A stretch of 64,000 nucleotides of DNA. It comes from Streptomyces iranensis. Its GTDB lineage: Bacteria > Actinomycetota > Actinomycetes > Streptomycetales > Streptomycetaceae. The notes below the pieces were generated by a model, which was not told where the DNA came from, ran no database searches, and worked only from the letters and a program-made list of their open reading frames with translations. Positions 52,757 to 61,902 of this stretch are shown one piece after another. The first letter of the stretch is position 1, and every line of letters begins with the position of its first letter. The stretch is from NCBI RefSeq assembly GCF_017874715.1, contig NZ_JAGGLR010000011.1, forward strand, positions 248,001-312,000, in the 5' to 3' direction. The position numbers were made by a program, and so were the translations under genes.

Positions 52757-53487
52757 TCGACGAGGCCGCCGAAGACCCGGGCGTAGCCGTCCCACTGCTC
52801 GCAGAACGCCGCGGGCGCCCAGTGCGGGGAGCAGTCGGAGGTGAAGACGGCCGAGCGTCCCGCGCCGTATTCCGCCACCGCCACCAGGGGGTCGCCGCCC
52901 AGGGTGGCCAGGACGTCGGCCCCCGGCCGTGGCCGGACGCGGTTGTAGCCGAGCAGCGGCGGCCATTCGCCGGTCACCCCGCCGAGGGCGGGATGGCCGG
53001 TACCGACGGCCGACGGGCGGCCACCCGCGGGGAGTTCGACGCGGTCGTCCTCGGGCAGCAGCTCGACCGGCAGCACCTCGTGCAGCGCGGTGTTGCGGTA
53101 GGCGGCCTTGCCCTCGAAGCCGGTGAAGGAGAGATAGCCGCCGACCATCAGCAGCCCGCCGCCGTCGCCGACCCATCCGCGCAGTGCGTCGATCCGGTCG
53201 GCCCCCGGCGTGCCCCGCTCGAACACCTCGGGGGAGAGCTGGAGGGAGTTCGCCCCGATGTCGGAGAGGATGACGACGTCGTAGCCGGCGAGCGCCTCGG
53301 CATCGCCCGGGAACTGCCCGGGTACCAGATGCGCGGGCAGGTGCGTGACCTCGTGCCCGCGGCCCTCCAGCGCCCGGCGCAACGGCTCGACTCCGGTCAC
53401 ATAGGTACTGGTGGTGAACGAGTCGACCCCCTTGATGTGTGTGGACTGGGAGATCCAGCTCTCACCGGCTATCAGGACGCGGCTCAC
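52741..53487 (-). CDS. Glutamine amidotransferase-like / ThuA-like protein
   Basis: 248-residue GATase1-fold protein: VLIAGESWISQSTHIKGVDSFTTSTYVTGVEPLRRALEGRGHEVTHLPAHLV, YDVVILSDIGANSLQLSPE and GGGLLMVGGYLSFTGFEGKAAYRNTALHEVLPV. No catalytic Cys is evident at the nucleophile elbow (GGYLSF). GTG 53487 has AAGGAG upstream. Function unknown, but it recurs in sugar-catabolic neighbourhoods with ABC importers. Confidence 0.75.
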   Translation of the reverse strand: MSRVLIAGESWISQSTHIKGVDSFTTSTYVTGVEPLRRALEGRGHEVTHLPAHLVPGQFPGDAEALAGYDVVILSDIGANSLQLSPEVFERGTPGADRIDALRGWVGDGGGLLMVGGYLSFTGFEGKAAYRNTALHEVLPVELLPEDDRVELPAGGRPSAVGTGHPALGGVTGEWPPLLGYNRVRPRPGADVLATLGGDPLVAVAEYGAGRSAVFTSDCSPHWAPAAFCEQWDGYARVFGGLVEWLSR

Positions 53488-53542
53488 AGGGTGCTCCTTC
53501 GTAACGGGGATGGGGCGAAACGCCGGGACGGTGGTCAGGACG

Positions 53543-54598
53543 TCAGGACGCGGCGGCGTGCTCGAAGAGCCGGGCCGGGTTGGTGTGCAGCAGGCCCGCG
53601 GCGGTCCGCCGGGGCACGCTGTGCTCGACGAGCCGGGAGAGGAACAGCTCCGGCACATAGCGGAAGCCGTTGCCGCCGTAGGCGGTGAGCATGCTCTTGA
53701 GGAACACGTCGTGGCTGAGCAGCAGCCGGTCGCCGTGTCCGCGGGCGATGAGCCCGGCGATCGCGTGCGCCGTTTCGTGGGGTGCCGGGGACTGCCCCTC
53801 GCCGGGGTAGCGGAACGGCATGCCGATCATGTCGAATTCGAGCCAGACGCCGCGGTCGGCCACCGACCGCTGATAGTCCGGGTCGGCGTGCGAGGGGTCC
53901 ATATGGCACAGCACCACGGCGGCCGGCGCCACCCCGTACTCGCCCAGTACCAGGTCGAGGACTTCGTGGGCGCGGCGCTGCCAGCCGGGCAGATGGACGT
54001 AGAGCGGGACACCGGTCTCGCGCTGGGTGCGCGCGGCGGCGCGCAGCGCGGTGTGCTCCCCCTCGGTGAACCGCGGGGAGACCCCGATCTCGCCGATGAC
54101 GCCCGGCCGGATCCCGGTGCCGTCGGCTCCCTCGGTGAACTCGGCCAGCAACGCGACGGCGAGGCCGCGCTCGTCCGCCGGCGACAGTGGCCGGGGATGG
54201 TAGGGCTCCAGATACCAGCCGCTGCCCATGACCACACGTACGCCGCTGTCCTCGGAGAACGCGCGCAGCGCCGCCGGGTCGCGGCCCAGTCCGCCCGGGG
54301 TGACGTCGACGATCGTGCCGCCCCCGGCGGCGGCGAACGCGCGCAGGTCGGCCAGCATCCCTTCGGTGTCGTCGAGCACACAGTGGTCGAGGCAGGCGTA
54401 GGGCTGCTCGCGCAGCAGCCAGGCCAGTTCGGGTGTGGTGCGGGCGTCGCGCAGCTGGCCGAGCCGGGGGTCGGCCGGGGTGGTGACGGCCTTGCGGACG
54501 TCGTTGCGCAGATGCTCATGGGTGAGGGTGAGGCCGAGCCCGGTGCTGGGCACGGGCCCGGTCACCGTGGTCACGGTGCTGGGGGAGGGGCCGCTCAT
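53543..54598 (-). CDS. Phosphotriesterase-family metal hydrolase
   Basis: 351-residue amidohydrolase-fold protein of the phosphotriesterase family. Metal-site residues: HxH in LTHEHL, Glu in GVIGEIGVS (in place of the carboxylated Lys of true phosphotriesterase), His in YVHLPGW, His in LCHMDPSH and Asp in LLSHDVF. Members act as lactonases or hydrolases of phosphorylated sugar lactones and related compounds. The Glu-type metal bridge points away from paraoxonase activity. ATG 54598 overlaps the permease stop. Confidence 0.85.
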   Translation of the reverse strand: MSGPSPSTVTTVTGPVPSTGLGLTLTHEHLRNDVRKAVTTPADPRLGQLRDARTTPELAWLLREQPYACLDHCVLDDTEGMLADLRAFAAAGGGTIVDVTPGGLGRDPAALRAFSEDSGVRVVMGSGWYLEPYHPRPLSPADERGLAVALLAEFTEGADGTGIRPGVIGEIGVSPRFTEGEHTALRAAARTQRETGVPLYVHLPGWQRRAHEVLDLVLGEYGVAPAAVVLCHMDPSHADPDYQRSVADRGVWLEFDMIGMPFRYPGEGQSPAPHETAHAIAGLIARGHGDRLLLSHDVFLKSMLTAYGGNGFRYVPELFLSRLVEHSVPRRTAAGLLHTNPARLFEHAAAS

Positions 54599-55614
54599 GA
54601 GCGGCCCGTCAGATGGGTGAACAGGTCGGCCATCGCCCGGCCGCGCAGGTTGAGCCAGATCGCGGCGAGCAGCACCAGTCCGGTGACGATGGGGGTGAGG
54701 AACGGGCTCACGCCGAGCAGGTTGAGGCCGTTGGCGATGACTCCGGTGATGAGGGCGCCGATGACGGTGCCGAGCACGGTGCCCCGGCCGCCGAACAGAT
54801 TGGTGCCGCCGAGCACGACCGCGGCGATCACGGTGAGCTCGAAACCCTGTCCGGAGTTGGCGGAGCCGGACCCCAGCCGGGCCGCGGTGAGCAGCCCGGC
54901 GATTCCGGCGGCCACTCCGGTCAGCATCAAGGTGATCATCTTGATCCGGGCGGTGTTCACCCCGGCCCGCCGCACGGACTCCTCCTGGGAGCCGATCCCG
55001 TTGACGTAGGAGCCGAACGGCAGCTTCGACAGCAGGACCGCACCTACGGCGACCGTGGCCAGGGCGATCCAGGCCAGTGCGGACAGTCCGAGGAAGGAGG
55101 CGTCGCCGAGCTTGGCCACGAAGAGCCGGGCGTCGATGGGGACGGAGAACCCCTTGGTCCACAGCTGTGCCAGACCGCGGACGACCGACATGGTGGCGAG
55201 GGTGACGATGAACGGGGGGATCTTCTGATACGCCGACAGCCATCCGTTGACGGCACCCCAGAAGAGCCCGGCGAGCAGCGCCACGACGATCACCACGGAG
55301 GAGTCCCAGCCGGCCTGCAGCATCTCGGCGGCGCAGGTGGCGGTGAACGCGAGGATCGATCCCACGGACAGGTCGATCTGACCGGTGCTGATCACGAAGG
55401 TCATGGCGACCGCCACGATCAGGGTGATCGCCACCTGGGTGGCCAGGTTGGACAGGTTGTTGAAGGTCAGGAAGTTGGGGGCGGCGATGCCGAAGCCGAG
55501 GAAGAGCGCGACTCCCACGCCGAGCATGGCCAGGGTGGCCTTGTTGGCGCGCTGCCAGCGGCCCGGGGGCCGGCCCAGTACGGCGGTGGGGCGCGTCGCG
55601 GTGTCGGCGCTCAT
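54595..55614 (-). CDS. ABC transporter permease, RbsC type
   Basis: 339-residue membrane protein with about ten helices. Family marks: VISTGQIDLSVGSILAF near residue 90 and GGTNLFGGRGTVLGTVIGALITGVIANGLNLLGVSPF toward the end, as in ribose/galactose permeases. Works with the ATPase and binding protein encoded just upstream. Confidence 0.93.
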   Translation of the reverse strand: MSADTATRPTAVLGRPPGRWQRANKATLAMLGVGVALFLGFGIAAPNFLTFNNLSNLATQVAITLIVAVAMTFVISTGQIDLSVGSILAFTATCAAEMLQAGWDSSVVIVVALLAGLFWGAVNGWLSAYQKIPPFIVTLATMSVVRGLAQLWTKGFSVPIDARLFVAKLGDASFLGLSALAWIALATVAVGAVLLSKLPFGSYVNGIGSQEESVRRAGVNTARIKMITLMLTGVAAGIAGLLTAARLGSGSANSGQGFELTVIAAVVLGGTNLFGGRGTVLGTVIGALITGVIANGLNLLGVSPFLTPIVTGLVLLAAIWLNLRGRAMADLFTHLTGRS

Positions 55615-55615
55615 A

Positions 55616-56383
55616 TCAGGCCACCTCCTCGGTGCCGGGCCCGCCGTTCGTGGCGCCGGATCGGGTGATCATGGCGACGAGCCGTTCGATGTCGAGATCG
55701 GAGATCGGGGCGTCCTCGACGCTGCGTCCCTCGTACATCACGGTGATCCGGTCGCAGACCTCGAACAGGTCCTGCAGCCGGTGGGTGATCAGGATGACGC
55801 CGACGCCCTGGGCGGCGACGTCGCGGATCATCTTCAGCACCTGCCGGACCTCGGCGACGGCGAGGGCGGCGGTGGGCTCGTCCAGGATCAGCACGCGCGG
55901 GCGGAACGACACCGCACGGGCGATCGCCACGGCCTGCCGCTGCCCTCCGGACAGCTCGCCGATCTCCTGGTAGGTGGACTTCACCCGGACGTGCAGCTCG
56001 GAGAGGGTTTCGGCCGCTCGGGCGTGCATCGTCGCGCGGTCGATGAAGGGGCCCCTGCGCGGTTCACGGCCGAGGAACAGATTGCTGGCCACATCGAGGG
56101 TGTCGCACAGAGCGAGGTCCTGGTAGACGATGCCGACCCGCTCGCGGCGGGCGTCGGCGGGGCTGGTGAAGCGGACGTCGCGGCCGTCGATGGAGATCTG
56201 CCCGCTGTCGTGCTGGACCGCACCGGCCAGGACCTTCATCAGGGTCGACTTCCCGGCGCCGTTGTCGCCGACCAGGCCGAGCACCTCGCCCGGGGCCAGG
56301 GTCAGGTCGACGCCGCGCAGCGAGCGGACGGCGCCGAACGATTTGGTGATTCCTCGCAGGGAGACCAGCGCGCTCTCGCCCAT
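55616..56383 (-). CDS. ABC transporter ATP-binding protein, ribose type (single domain)
   Basis: 255-residue ATPase: Walker A GDNGAGKST, Q-loop VYQDLALCDTLDVASN, signature LSGGQRQA, Walker B LILDEPTAAL, switch His in LITHRLQD. One nucleotide-binding domain only, unlike the double-domain RbsA; such short versions are known in actinobacterial sugar importers. Start ATG overlaps the binding-protein stop. Confidence 0.92.
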   Translation of the reverse strand: MGESALVSLRGITKSFGAVRSLRGVDLTLAPGEVLGLVGDNGAGKSTLMKVLAGAVQHDSGQISIDGRDVRFTSPADARRERVGIVYQDLALCDTLDVASNLFLGREPRRGPFIDRATMHARAAETLSELHVRVKSTYQEIGELSGGQRQAVAIARAVSFRPRVLILDEPTAALAVAEVRQVLKMIRDVAAQGVGVILITHRLQDLFEVCDRITVMYEGRSVEDAPISDLDIERLVAMITRSGATNGGPGTEEVA

Positions 56384-57393
56384 CACTTCTCCAGGTAGTA
56401 GAGGTAGTCCTTGACGTTGTCCGGTGTCACCAGCTGGGTGGGGACGGGCACCTGCCGGCGGGTGGTGCGGCCGCAGGCCAGGTCGATCGCGGAATTCATG
56501 GCCTCGTAGCCGAACCGGAAGGTGTTCTGCTGCAGCACACCGGTGATCCAGCCGGCCCGCAGCCCGTCGACGGCCTGGCTGGACAGGTCCCATCCGACGA
56601 CCTTGAGGTCCTTGGTGCGGTGCTGGCTGACCACGGCGGCGGCCAGGCCGATCAGGGCGGGCTCGCCGGTGGCGTAGGCGTACTTCAGCCCGGGGTCGCG
56701 GGTGAGCAGGTTCTCGGCGGCGGTCTGGGCGTTCTCCTGGATGTTGCGGCCGTCGACCACGTTCTGGATCTTCATGCCCTTGGCGGTGACGGTGTTGGTG
56801 AATCCTTTCTGCCGCTCGTTCTGGATGGTGCTGTTGAGCGCGCCGACGACGCCGATCCCACCGCGGTTGCCGGCCGTCTTCAGCAGGGCCTCGCCGATCC
56901 GCCGGCCGCCTTCCGCGTTGCCGACGCCGACCTGGGCGGAGACCGCGGGGTCGTCGACGGTGGCGTCCACGGCGACGACCGGCACGCCCGCCGCCTTGGC
57001 CCGGCGGATGGCGGGCTTGATGCCCTCGGTGTCGACCGCGTCCACGATGACGGCGTCGTAGTGGTTGGCCACCAGGTCGTCGATGGCGTTGGACTGGGTG
57101 GCGGAGTCGTCGTTGCCGTTGACGATCTGGGTTTTGACCCCGGCCTTGCGGGCCACGGTCCGGGCGCCGGTGTTGATCTGGTTGAAGAACAGCGCCTGGA
57201 GGTTGATGGGCACGATACCGATCTTCGGAGCGTGGCCGCGGACGGTACAGGACCGGGCGACCTCCGCGGGCGGCGGCGGGCCCTGCTCGGTGGACTTCTT
57301 CTCGGCCGCCATCTCGCGGCGGGCCTGGGTGTCGCAGCCGACGGTCGTCAGCAGCAGGCCCAGCGCGACCACGGCCGTCACTTTCTGGCGCAT
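56383..57393 (-). CDS. Sugar-type ABC substrate-binding lipoprotein, RbsB-like
   Basis: 336-residue periplasmic-binding-protein fold. Signal with lipobox LTTVGC, then KIGIVPINLQALFFNQINTGARTVARKAGVKTQIVNGNDDSATQSNAIDDLVANHYDAVIVDAVDTEGI, the ribose/autoinducer-2 clan pattern. Captures the ligand for the RbsC-type permease. Co-transcribed downstream of the PfkB-type kinase gene. Confidence 0.92.
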   Translation of the reverse strand: MRQKVTAVVALGLLLTTVGCDTQARREMAAEKKSTEQGPPPPAEVARSCTVRGHAPKIGIVPINLQALFFNQINTGARTVARKAGVKTQIVNGNDDSATQSNAIDDLVANHYDAVIVDAVDTEGIKPAIRRAKAAGVPVVAVDATVDDPAVSAQVGVGNAEGGRRIGEALLKTAGNRGGIGVVGALNSTIQNERQKGFTNTVTAKGMKIQNVVDGRNIQENAQTAAENLLTRDPGLKYAYATGEPALIGLAAAVVSQHRTKDLKVVGWDLSSQAVDGLRAGWITGVLQQNTFRFGYEAMNSAIDLACGRTTRRQVPVPTQLVTPDNVKDYLYYLEK

Positions 57394-57408
57394 CTGCTTC
57401 TCCTTGTC

Positions 57409-58347
57409 CTACCTGGTGCGGGTCGGCTCCGGGGTTCCGGGGGTGGGATGGGCCGCGAGCCAGGAGTCGATGGCCCGCCGGTCGGGCAGCCCGTCACGGG
57501 CGCCGGGCCGGGTACAGGACAGACCGGCGGCGACGGCGGCGAAGCGCGCCGCCTCCAGCGGGGACCGGCCCCGGTCCAGTTCGGCGCAGTATGCGCCGGT
57601 GAAGCAGTCTCCGGCCCCGGTGGCGTCGACCGTGTCCACCTCGATCGCCGGACCGTCGTGGCGTTCACCGGCCGGGGTCAGCAGGGTCCAGCCGCGCGAA
57701 CCGTCGGTCACGACCAGATGGACGTCCATGTCGGCGGCGGCCCGGACCAGGGCCGGTTCTCCGCCCAGCAGCGCGACGGCCAGCGGCCGGCCGACGACGG
57801 CGTGATCGGCCGCGGACAGCGCGGTGCGCATCGCCTCCGCCCGGTCGCAGCCGTCGAGGTCCACCACCAGGCCCGGTCCGGGCGTCCCGGGCGGGGCGTC
57901 GGCGGCGGCCTCGGCCAGCGCGGCGGCGGCCTCGGGGAAGCGGTAGCCGTCGAGGTAGAGCCAGTCCGCCCCGGCCTCGCGCGCGGCCCGTACCGTACGG
58001 ATGATGTGCCGGGCGTCCAGCTCGTCGTCCTGGCTGATCACGGCGCGTTCGCCGTCCGGGGTGAGCAGCACGACGGCGGTGGTGAGGGTACCGGTGCGGG
58101 CGGTCCAGTCGGTGCGGACCCCGTCGGCGGCGAGTGCGGCGAGGAACGCCGTGCTCCGCGGCTCCGGTCCGACCACACCGGCGAACCACGCGTCGGCCCC
58201 GGTCCGGGCCGCGGCCGCCGAGGCGTTGGCGGCCATCCCGCCGTGGCCGTGGCGGATGGCGGTCGCCTGCACGCGGTCACCGGGAGCGGGCAGCGCCGGC
58301 ACACCGACGGTCAGGTCGATGTTGGCGTACCCGCAGAAGACGATCAC
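57409..58347 (-). CDS. PfkB-family carbohydrate/nucleoside kinase
   Basis: 312-residue ribokinase-fold kinase. VFCGYANIDLTVGVPALPAPGDRVQATAIRHGHGGMAANASAAAARTGA holds the substrate-binding glycines, and VDATGAGDCFTGAYCAELDRG the catalytic DTxGAGD signature (here DATGAGD). It phosphorylates a sugar or nucleoside, presumably the cargo of the ribose-type importer. GTG start 58347 overlaps the BtpA-family gene's stop. Confidence 0.9.
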   Translation of the reverse strand: MIVFCGYANIDLTVGVPALPAPGDRVQATAIRHGHGGMAANASAAAARTGADAWFAGVVGPEPRSTAFLAALAADGVRTDWTARTGTLTTAVVLLTPDGERAVISQDDELDARHIIRTVRAAREAGADWLYLDGYRFPEAAAALAEAAADAPPGTPGPGLVVDLDGCDRAEAMRTALSAADHAVVGRPLAVALLGGEPALVRAAADMDVHLVVTDGSRGWTLLTPAGERHDGPAIEVDTVDATGAGDCFTGAYCAELDRGRSPLEAARFAAVAAGLSCTRPGARDGLPDRRAIDSWLAAHPTPGTPEPTRTR

Positions 58348-59228
58348 GGGAGCACCACTCCGGCCTTGGCCGCCGCGGTGGTCAGCTCGCGGACCTTGGC
58401 CCGGTCGGCCCGGCCCCACCAGCGGCCGTTGTCCTTCACCGAGGACGCGACGATCACCCCGTCGCAGGCGGGCAGCAGGCCGCCGATGTTGGCAGCGGTG
58501 ATACCGGAGCCGATCACCACCGGCAGGGTGGTGTGGGCGGAGATGCCCTCGACCTCCTCCAGTGAGGCGGCGTCCCCGGTCCGGGAGCCGGTGGCGATCA
58601 GCACATCGGCGCCGAAGAACTCGGCGTCCTCGGTCTGTTCGGCCAGTGTGCGGTCGGCGACGATGGCGTGCGAGCCGTGCTTGACGTGCACATCGGCGAA
58701 GACCTTGACCGGGCCGGCGCCGATCCGGCTGCGATAGCGGCTGGCGTGTGCCGACTGGCCCTCGATGATGCCCTCGTTGGCGACATAGGCGTTGGCCCAC
58801 TGGTTGACCCGTACGAATCCGCCGCCGCCGGACCAGGCGGAGGCGATGGAGCACTCGGCGGCGTTGGACAGCACGCTGACCCCGAGCCTGCCGCCGGCGC
58901 CCTCCAGCACGGCGTGCCGCACCCGGTCGGTCACCACGGCCATCGCCGCCGATGTCTCATAACCGTGTTCGCCCGGTTTGAGGAACGGGATGTCCCAGTG
59001 GTTCTCCACGATCAGCCCGTGGCAGCCGCCCTCCAGATAGGCCCGCGCCTCCTCGACCGCGAAGGCGCAGATCTCGTCCAGCGGGGCGCCCTCGTAATGC
59101 GGGCTGCCGGGCAGCGGCGGCAGGTGCACCACGCCGATGACGACCTTCGGGGTGCCGAACAGCTCCTTGACCGCGTTCGGCCGGGGCGGGAACACCCCAA
59201 GGCCGCTCGTGCTCCCGGACGTCGTCAT
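58344..59228 (-). CDS. BtpA/SgcQ-family protein
   Basis: 294-residue TIM-barrel protein of the BtpA family: IGVVHLPPLPGSPHYEGAPLDEICAFAVEEARAYLEGGCHGLIVENHWDIPF, VSVLSNAAECSIASAWSGGGGFVRVNQWANAYVANEGIIEG, FADVHVKHGSHAI, DVLIATGSRTGDAASLEEVEG, PVVIGSGITAANI. The family includes SgcQ of the Sgc sugar cluster and proteins of unknown activity. First gene of an eight-gene operon; a LacI operator sits 14 bases upstream. Confidence 0.88.
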   Translation of the reverse strand: MTTSGSTSGLGVFPPRPNAVKELFGTPKVVIGVVHLPPLPGSPHYEGAPLDEICAFAVEEARAYLEGGCHGLIVENHWDIPFLKPGEHGYETSAAMAVVTDRVRHAVLEGAGGRLGVSVLSNAAECSIASAWSGGGGFVRVNQWANAYVANEGIIEGQSAHASRYRSRIGAGPVKVFADVHVKHGSHAIVADRTLAEQTEDAEFFGADVLIATGSRTGDAASLEEVEGISAHTTLPVVIGSGITAANIGGLLPACDGVIVASSVKDNGRWWGRADRAKVRELTTAAAKAGVVLP

Positions 59229-59241
59229 CGCGCCACCTCAA

Positions 59242-59255
59242 TGCAATCGATTACA
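59242..59255. promoter_or_regulatory. LacI operator 1
   Basis: TGCAATCGATTACA, palindromic core AATCGATT, directly upstream of the BtpA-family start. Shares a 13-base word (GTAATCGATTGCA, opposite strand) with operator 2. Confidence 0.8.
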
Positions 59256-59375
59256 GTCGAGTTGCGGAGGACCGTAGGCAGGGGTCAGCTGCCGTGTCAA
59301 GGCTCTATGCTGATTCAACGCGTCAGGTCACATCGGTGTTGGAGCCAGGTGACCGCCATGTTTCCCGGCAGGAAG

Positions 59376-59388
59376 GTAATCGATTGCA
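59376..59388. promoter_or_regulatory. LacI operator 2, overlapping the lacI start codon
   Basis: GTAATCGATTGCA on the plus strand, identical to operator 1 in inverted orientation, 134 bp away. It covers the chosen TTG start of lacI and part of its ribosome-binding site, fitting tight autorepression and possible looping between the two sites. Confidence 0.75.
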
Positions 59389-60421
59389 ACGGGTCACGAT
59401 CGCTCAGGTCGCCGAGCGGGCCGGTGTCTCCACCGCCACCGTGTCGCGGGTGCTCTCCCGCCGGGGCCAGGTCTCGGCCGCGGTCGAACGCAAGGTCCGC
59501 CGCGCCGCCGACGACCTGGGATACCAGGTCAATGTCATCGCCAGGGCACTGCGCAACAGTCGTACCGACACCGTGGGGATGGTCGTGCCCAGCATCACCA
59601 ACCCGTTCTTCACCTCCCTGGTGGAGAGCGTGGAACACGCCCTGGGGAAGGAGGGCAAGGAACTGTTCCTGTGCGACGCGCGCTCCGACCCGCGGATCGA
59701 GGCGCGCCGGCTGGCCTCGCTCGCCGCGCGCAACGTCGACGGCATCATCGTCAGCCCGAGCCATGGCGTCGACAGCCGGCCCGCCGTGCAGCAGACCGCG
59801 GACCGGCTGCCGCTCGTCCAGCTCGACCGGTTCGTCGACGGCACCACCACCGACTGGGTGGGCGTCGACGACGTCGCCGCGATGCGGCAGGTCATGGACC
59901 ACCTCCACGACGGCGGGGCACGGTCGGCGGCCTTCATCGGCTCGCTGATGACCCACTCCTCCACGGAGCAGCGGTTCGCCGGGTTCCGGCGGCGCGCCGA
60001 GGAGCTGAACATCGAGGTCAAGCCGGACCAGGTGCTGCTCGGGGACTACAGCGTGGAGTGGGGCGAGGCAGCCGTGGCCCGGCTGATCGCGGAGGGCGGC
60101 CTGCCGGACGCGCTCGTATGCGCCGACGACCTGATCGCGCTCGGGGCCACCCGCGCGTGCCGGGCCCACGGTTTCGTGGTGCCCCAGCAGGTGCAGGTGA
60201 CCGGCTACGACGACATCGAGTTCTCCCGGCTGGCCGAACCGGCCCTGACCACGGTCCATCAGCCCCGCGACCGGATCGCCGCGGAGGCGGTACGGCTGCT
60301 GGCCGCGGCGAGCCTGGCCAAGGACGCCGAGCGCGGTCCGCACGCGCGGATCTCACTCGTGCCGACCCTGGTCGTGCGCGACAGCACCCGGGCCACGCAA
60401 ACGCCCCCGGACCGCATATGA
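59384..60421 (+). CDS. LacI-family transcriptional regulator
   Basis: 345-residue regulator: HTH and hinge VTIAQVAERAGVSTATVSRVLSRRGQVSAAVERKVRRAADDLGYQVNVIARALRN, then the sugar-binding-protein-like core (VGMVVPSITNPFFTSLVESVEHAL). I choose TTG 59384, with GGAAGG 8 bases upstream, because LacI proteins start just before VTI; the frame is open 30 codons upstream from an ATG at 59294. Divergent from the BtpA operon; twin operators in the gap. Confidence 0.9.
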   Translation: MQRVTIAQVAERAGVSTATVSRVLSRRGQVSAAVERKVRRAADDLGYQVNVIARALRNSRTDTVGMVVPSITNPFFTSLVESVEHALGKEGKELFLCDARSDPRIEARRLASLAARNVDGIIVSPSHGVDSRPAVQQTADRLPLVQLDRFVDGTTTDWVGVDDVAAMRQVMDHLHDGGARSAAFIGSLMTHSSTEQRFAGFRRRAEELNIEVKPDQVLLGDYSVEWGEAAVARLIAEGGLPDALVCADDLIALGATRACRAHGFVVPQQVQVTGYDDIEFSRLAEPALTTVHQPRDRIAAEAVRLLAAASLAKDAERGPHARISLVPTLVVRDSTRATQTPPDRI

Positions 60422-60453
60422 CGGCGACTCACCACAACCCGAGGAGGACCCCG

Positions 60454-61560
60454 ATGGACGACGCGGACACCTGGCGCGGTGCGACGGACCTCGCGCGGCG
60501 GCTGGTGCGGATCGACACCCGGGGCGGCCGGGAGGCACCGGCCGCCGCACTGGTGGCGGACCGGCTGGACGGCGCGGGGTTCGACGTCCGGGTCGAGGAG
60601 CCGATACCCGGCCGGGCCAACGTCATCGCCCGGTTCGGGCCCGCGGTCCCACGGATGCCGGTCACCTTCACCGGACACCTGGACACCGTGCCCGCCGACC
60701 CGTCGGGCTGGTCGTTCGACCCGATGAGCGGGGAGCTGCGCGACGGCCGGCTGCTCGGCCGCGGCAGCAGCGATATGAAAGCGGGCGTGGCCTGCCAGGT
60801 CGAGGCGGCGATACGGGCCGTCCGGGAAAGCCCGCGGGACACCGCCGTACAGCTGATCTTCACCTTCGGCGAGGAGACCGGCTGCCATGGGGCCGAGGAG
60901 ATCGACGCGGCGTCGCTCACCCCCACCGACCTGCTCATCGTGGCCGAGCCGACCGGCAACCGGACCGTCCTCGGCCACAAGGGCGTGCTGTGGCTCGCCG
61001 CGACGGCCCGTGGGGTCTCCGCGCACGGTTCCCGCCCGGAGCTGGGCCGTAACGCGATCGCCGCGCTCGCCGCCGCGGCGAGCAGGATCCACGGGCACCG
61101 TGACTGGCCGGTGAGCCCGACCCACGGCCCGGCCACGGTCAACATCGGCACGTTCCACGCGGGCGAGCAGCCCAACCTGGTGCCGGACCACGCCGAGATG
61201 CGGCTGGACGTGCGCACCGTTCCCGGCTTCGGACGGGACGAGGCGGTCGCGGAGATCGCCCGGCTGTGCGGCGACGGCATCGCCCTCGAACAGCTGCTGG
61301 ACCTGCCCGGCGTCGCCACCGACCCGTCGGCTGCCGCCGCCGCGCGGGAGATCCTGGCCCCCGGCTCCTCGGCCCGCCCGGCCGAGTACGCGACCTACTT
61401 CACCGACGCCTCGGTGCTGACCGGCCGGCTCGGCGATCCGGCGGTGGTGGTGTACGGACCGGGTGACCCGGAACAGGCCCATGTCACCGATGAATCCTGC
61501 TCGCTGGCCGCCATGACCGAGTCCGCGGAGGCCATGCACCGGCTGCTGCGGCGCCGGTAG
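60454..61560 (+). CDS. M20-family metallo-amidohydrolase (ArgE/DapE type)
   Basis: 368-residue dizinc peptidase/deacylase. Metal motifs GHLDTVP, GRGSSDMKAG and the catalytic EETG are present, followed by the dimerisation domain (GVSAHGSRPELGRNAIAALA) and a C-terminal HVTDESCSL. GAGGAGG 7 bases before ATG 60454 fixes the start; an earlier ATG at 60418 overlaps the lacI stop. It removes an acyl or aminoacyl group, perhaps from the imported compound. Confidence 0.88.
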   Translation: MDDADTWRGATDLARRLVRIDTRGGREAPAAALVADRLDGAGFDVRVEEPIPGRANVIARFGPAVPRMPVTFTGHLDTVPADPSGWSFDPMSGELRDGRLLGRGSSDMKAGVACQVEAAIRAVRESPRDTAVQLIFTFGEETGCHGAEEIDAASLTPTDLLIVAEPTGNRTVLGHKGVLWLAATARGVSAHGSRPELGRNAIAALAAAASRIHGHRDWPVSPTHGPATVNIGTFHAGEQPNLVPDHAEMRLDVRTVPGFGRDEAVAEIARLCGDGIALEQLLDLPGVATDPSAAAAAREILAPGSSARPAEYATYFTDASVLTGRLGDPAVVVYGPGDPEQAHVTDESCSLAAMTESAEAMHRLLRRR

Positions 61561-61902
61561 TCCGACGCGCGCGGTGCTGTCCCGGGCCCGGGTCCGGAGA
61601 CCGTCCCGACAGGTGCCGTGCGCTATACCCCGATCTTGTCGCGGTCGCCCGAACTCCAGGTAGCCGAACGCGCGTTGGTGGTCCAAGGAAAGACGCCCCG
61701 CTTCCCGCGGGGAGATGCGGGTGCAAGGTCTGCCCGGCGCTCAGAAGGCGAGCCCATCCCGCTTACGGGGTGGGCTCGTACGGTTTCACGGCGACGAGCG
61801 GGGCAAGGTCCACCGCGAAGCGCTGCCGGACTCAGAGGTGAGTACCACCGCCCGGCCCAACTTCTCGAACACGGTCCGTCATGACCGAAGTCCGTTGCCG
61901 CG
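61561..61902. other. Intergenic region with strong hairpin
   Basis: No gene accepted. A hairpin CGAGCCCATCCCG (61749-61761) with CGGGGTGGGCTCG (61766-61778), loop CTTA, one G-T wobble, and a smaller hairpin CCCCGC/GCGGGG near 61697-61713, lie between the convergent M20 and VOC genes; bidirectional termination is plausible. Confidence 0.55.
61749..61778. terminator. Hairpin between convergent genes
   Basis: 13-bp stem with a tetraloop CTTA; GC-rich, no T-run on either side. Likely Streptomyces-type terminator. Confidence 0.6.

Noticed and set aside
61618..61884. 88-codon frame between the M20 and VOC genes
   Set aside because: Overlaps two strong hairpins and has no family resemblance.
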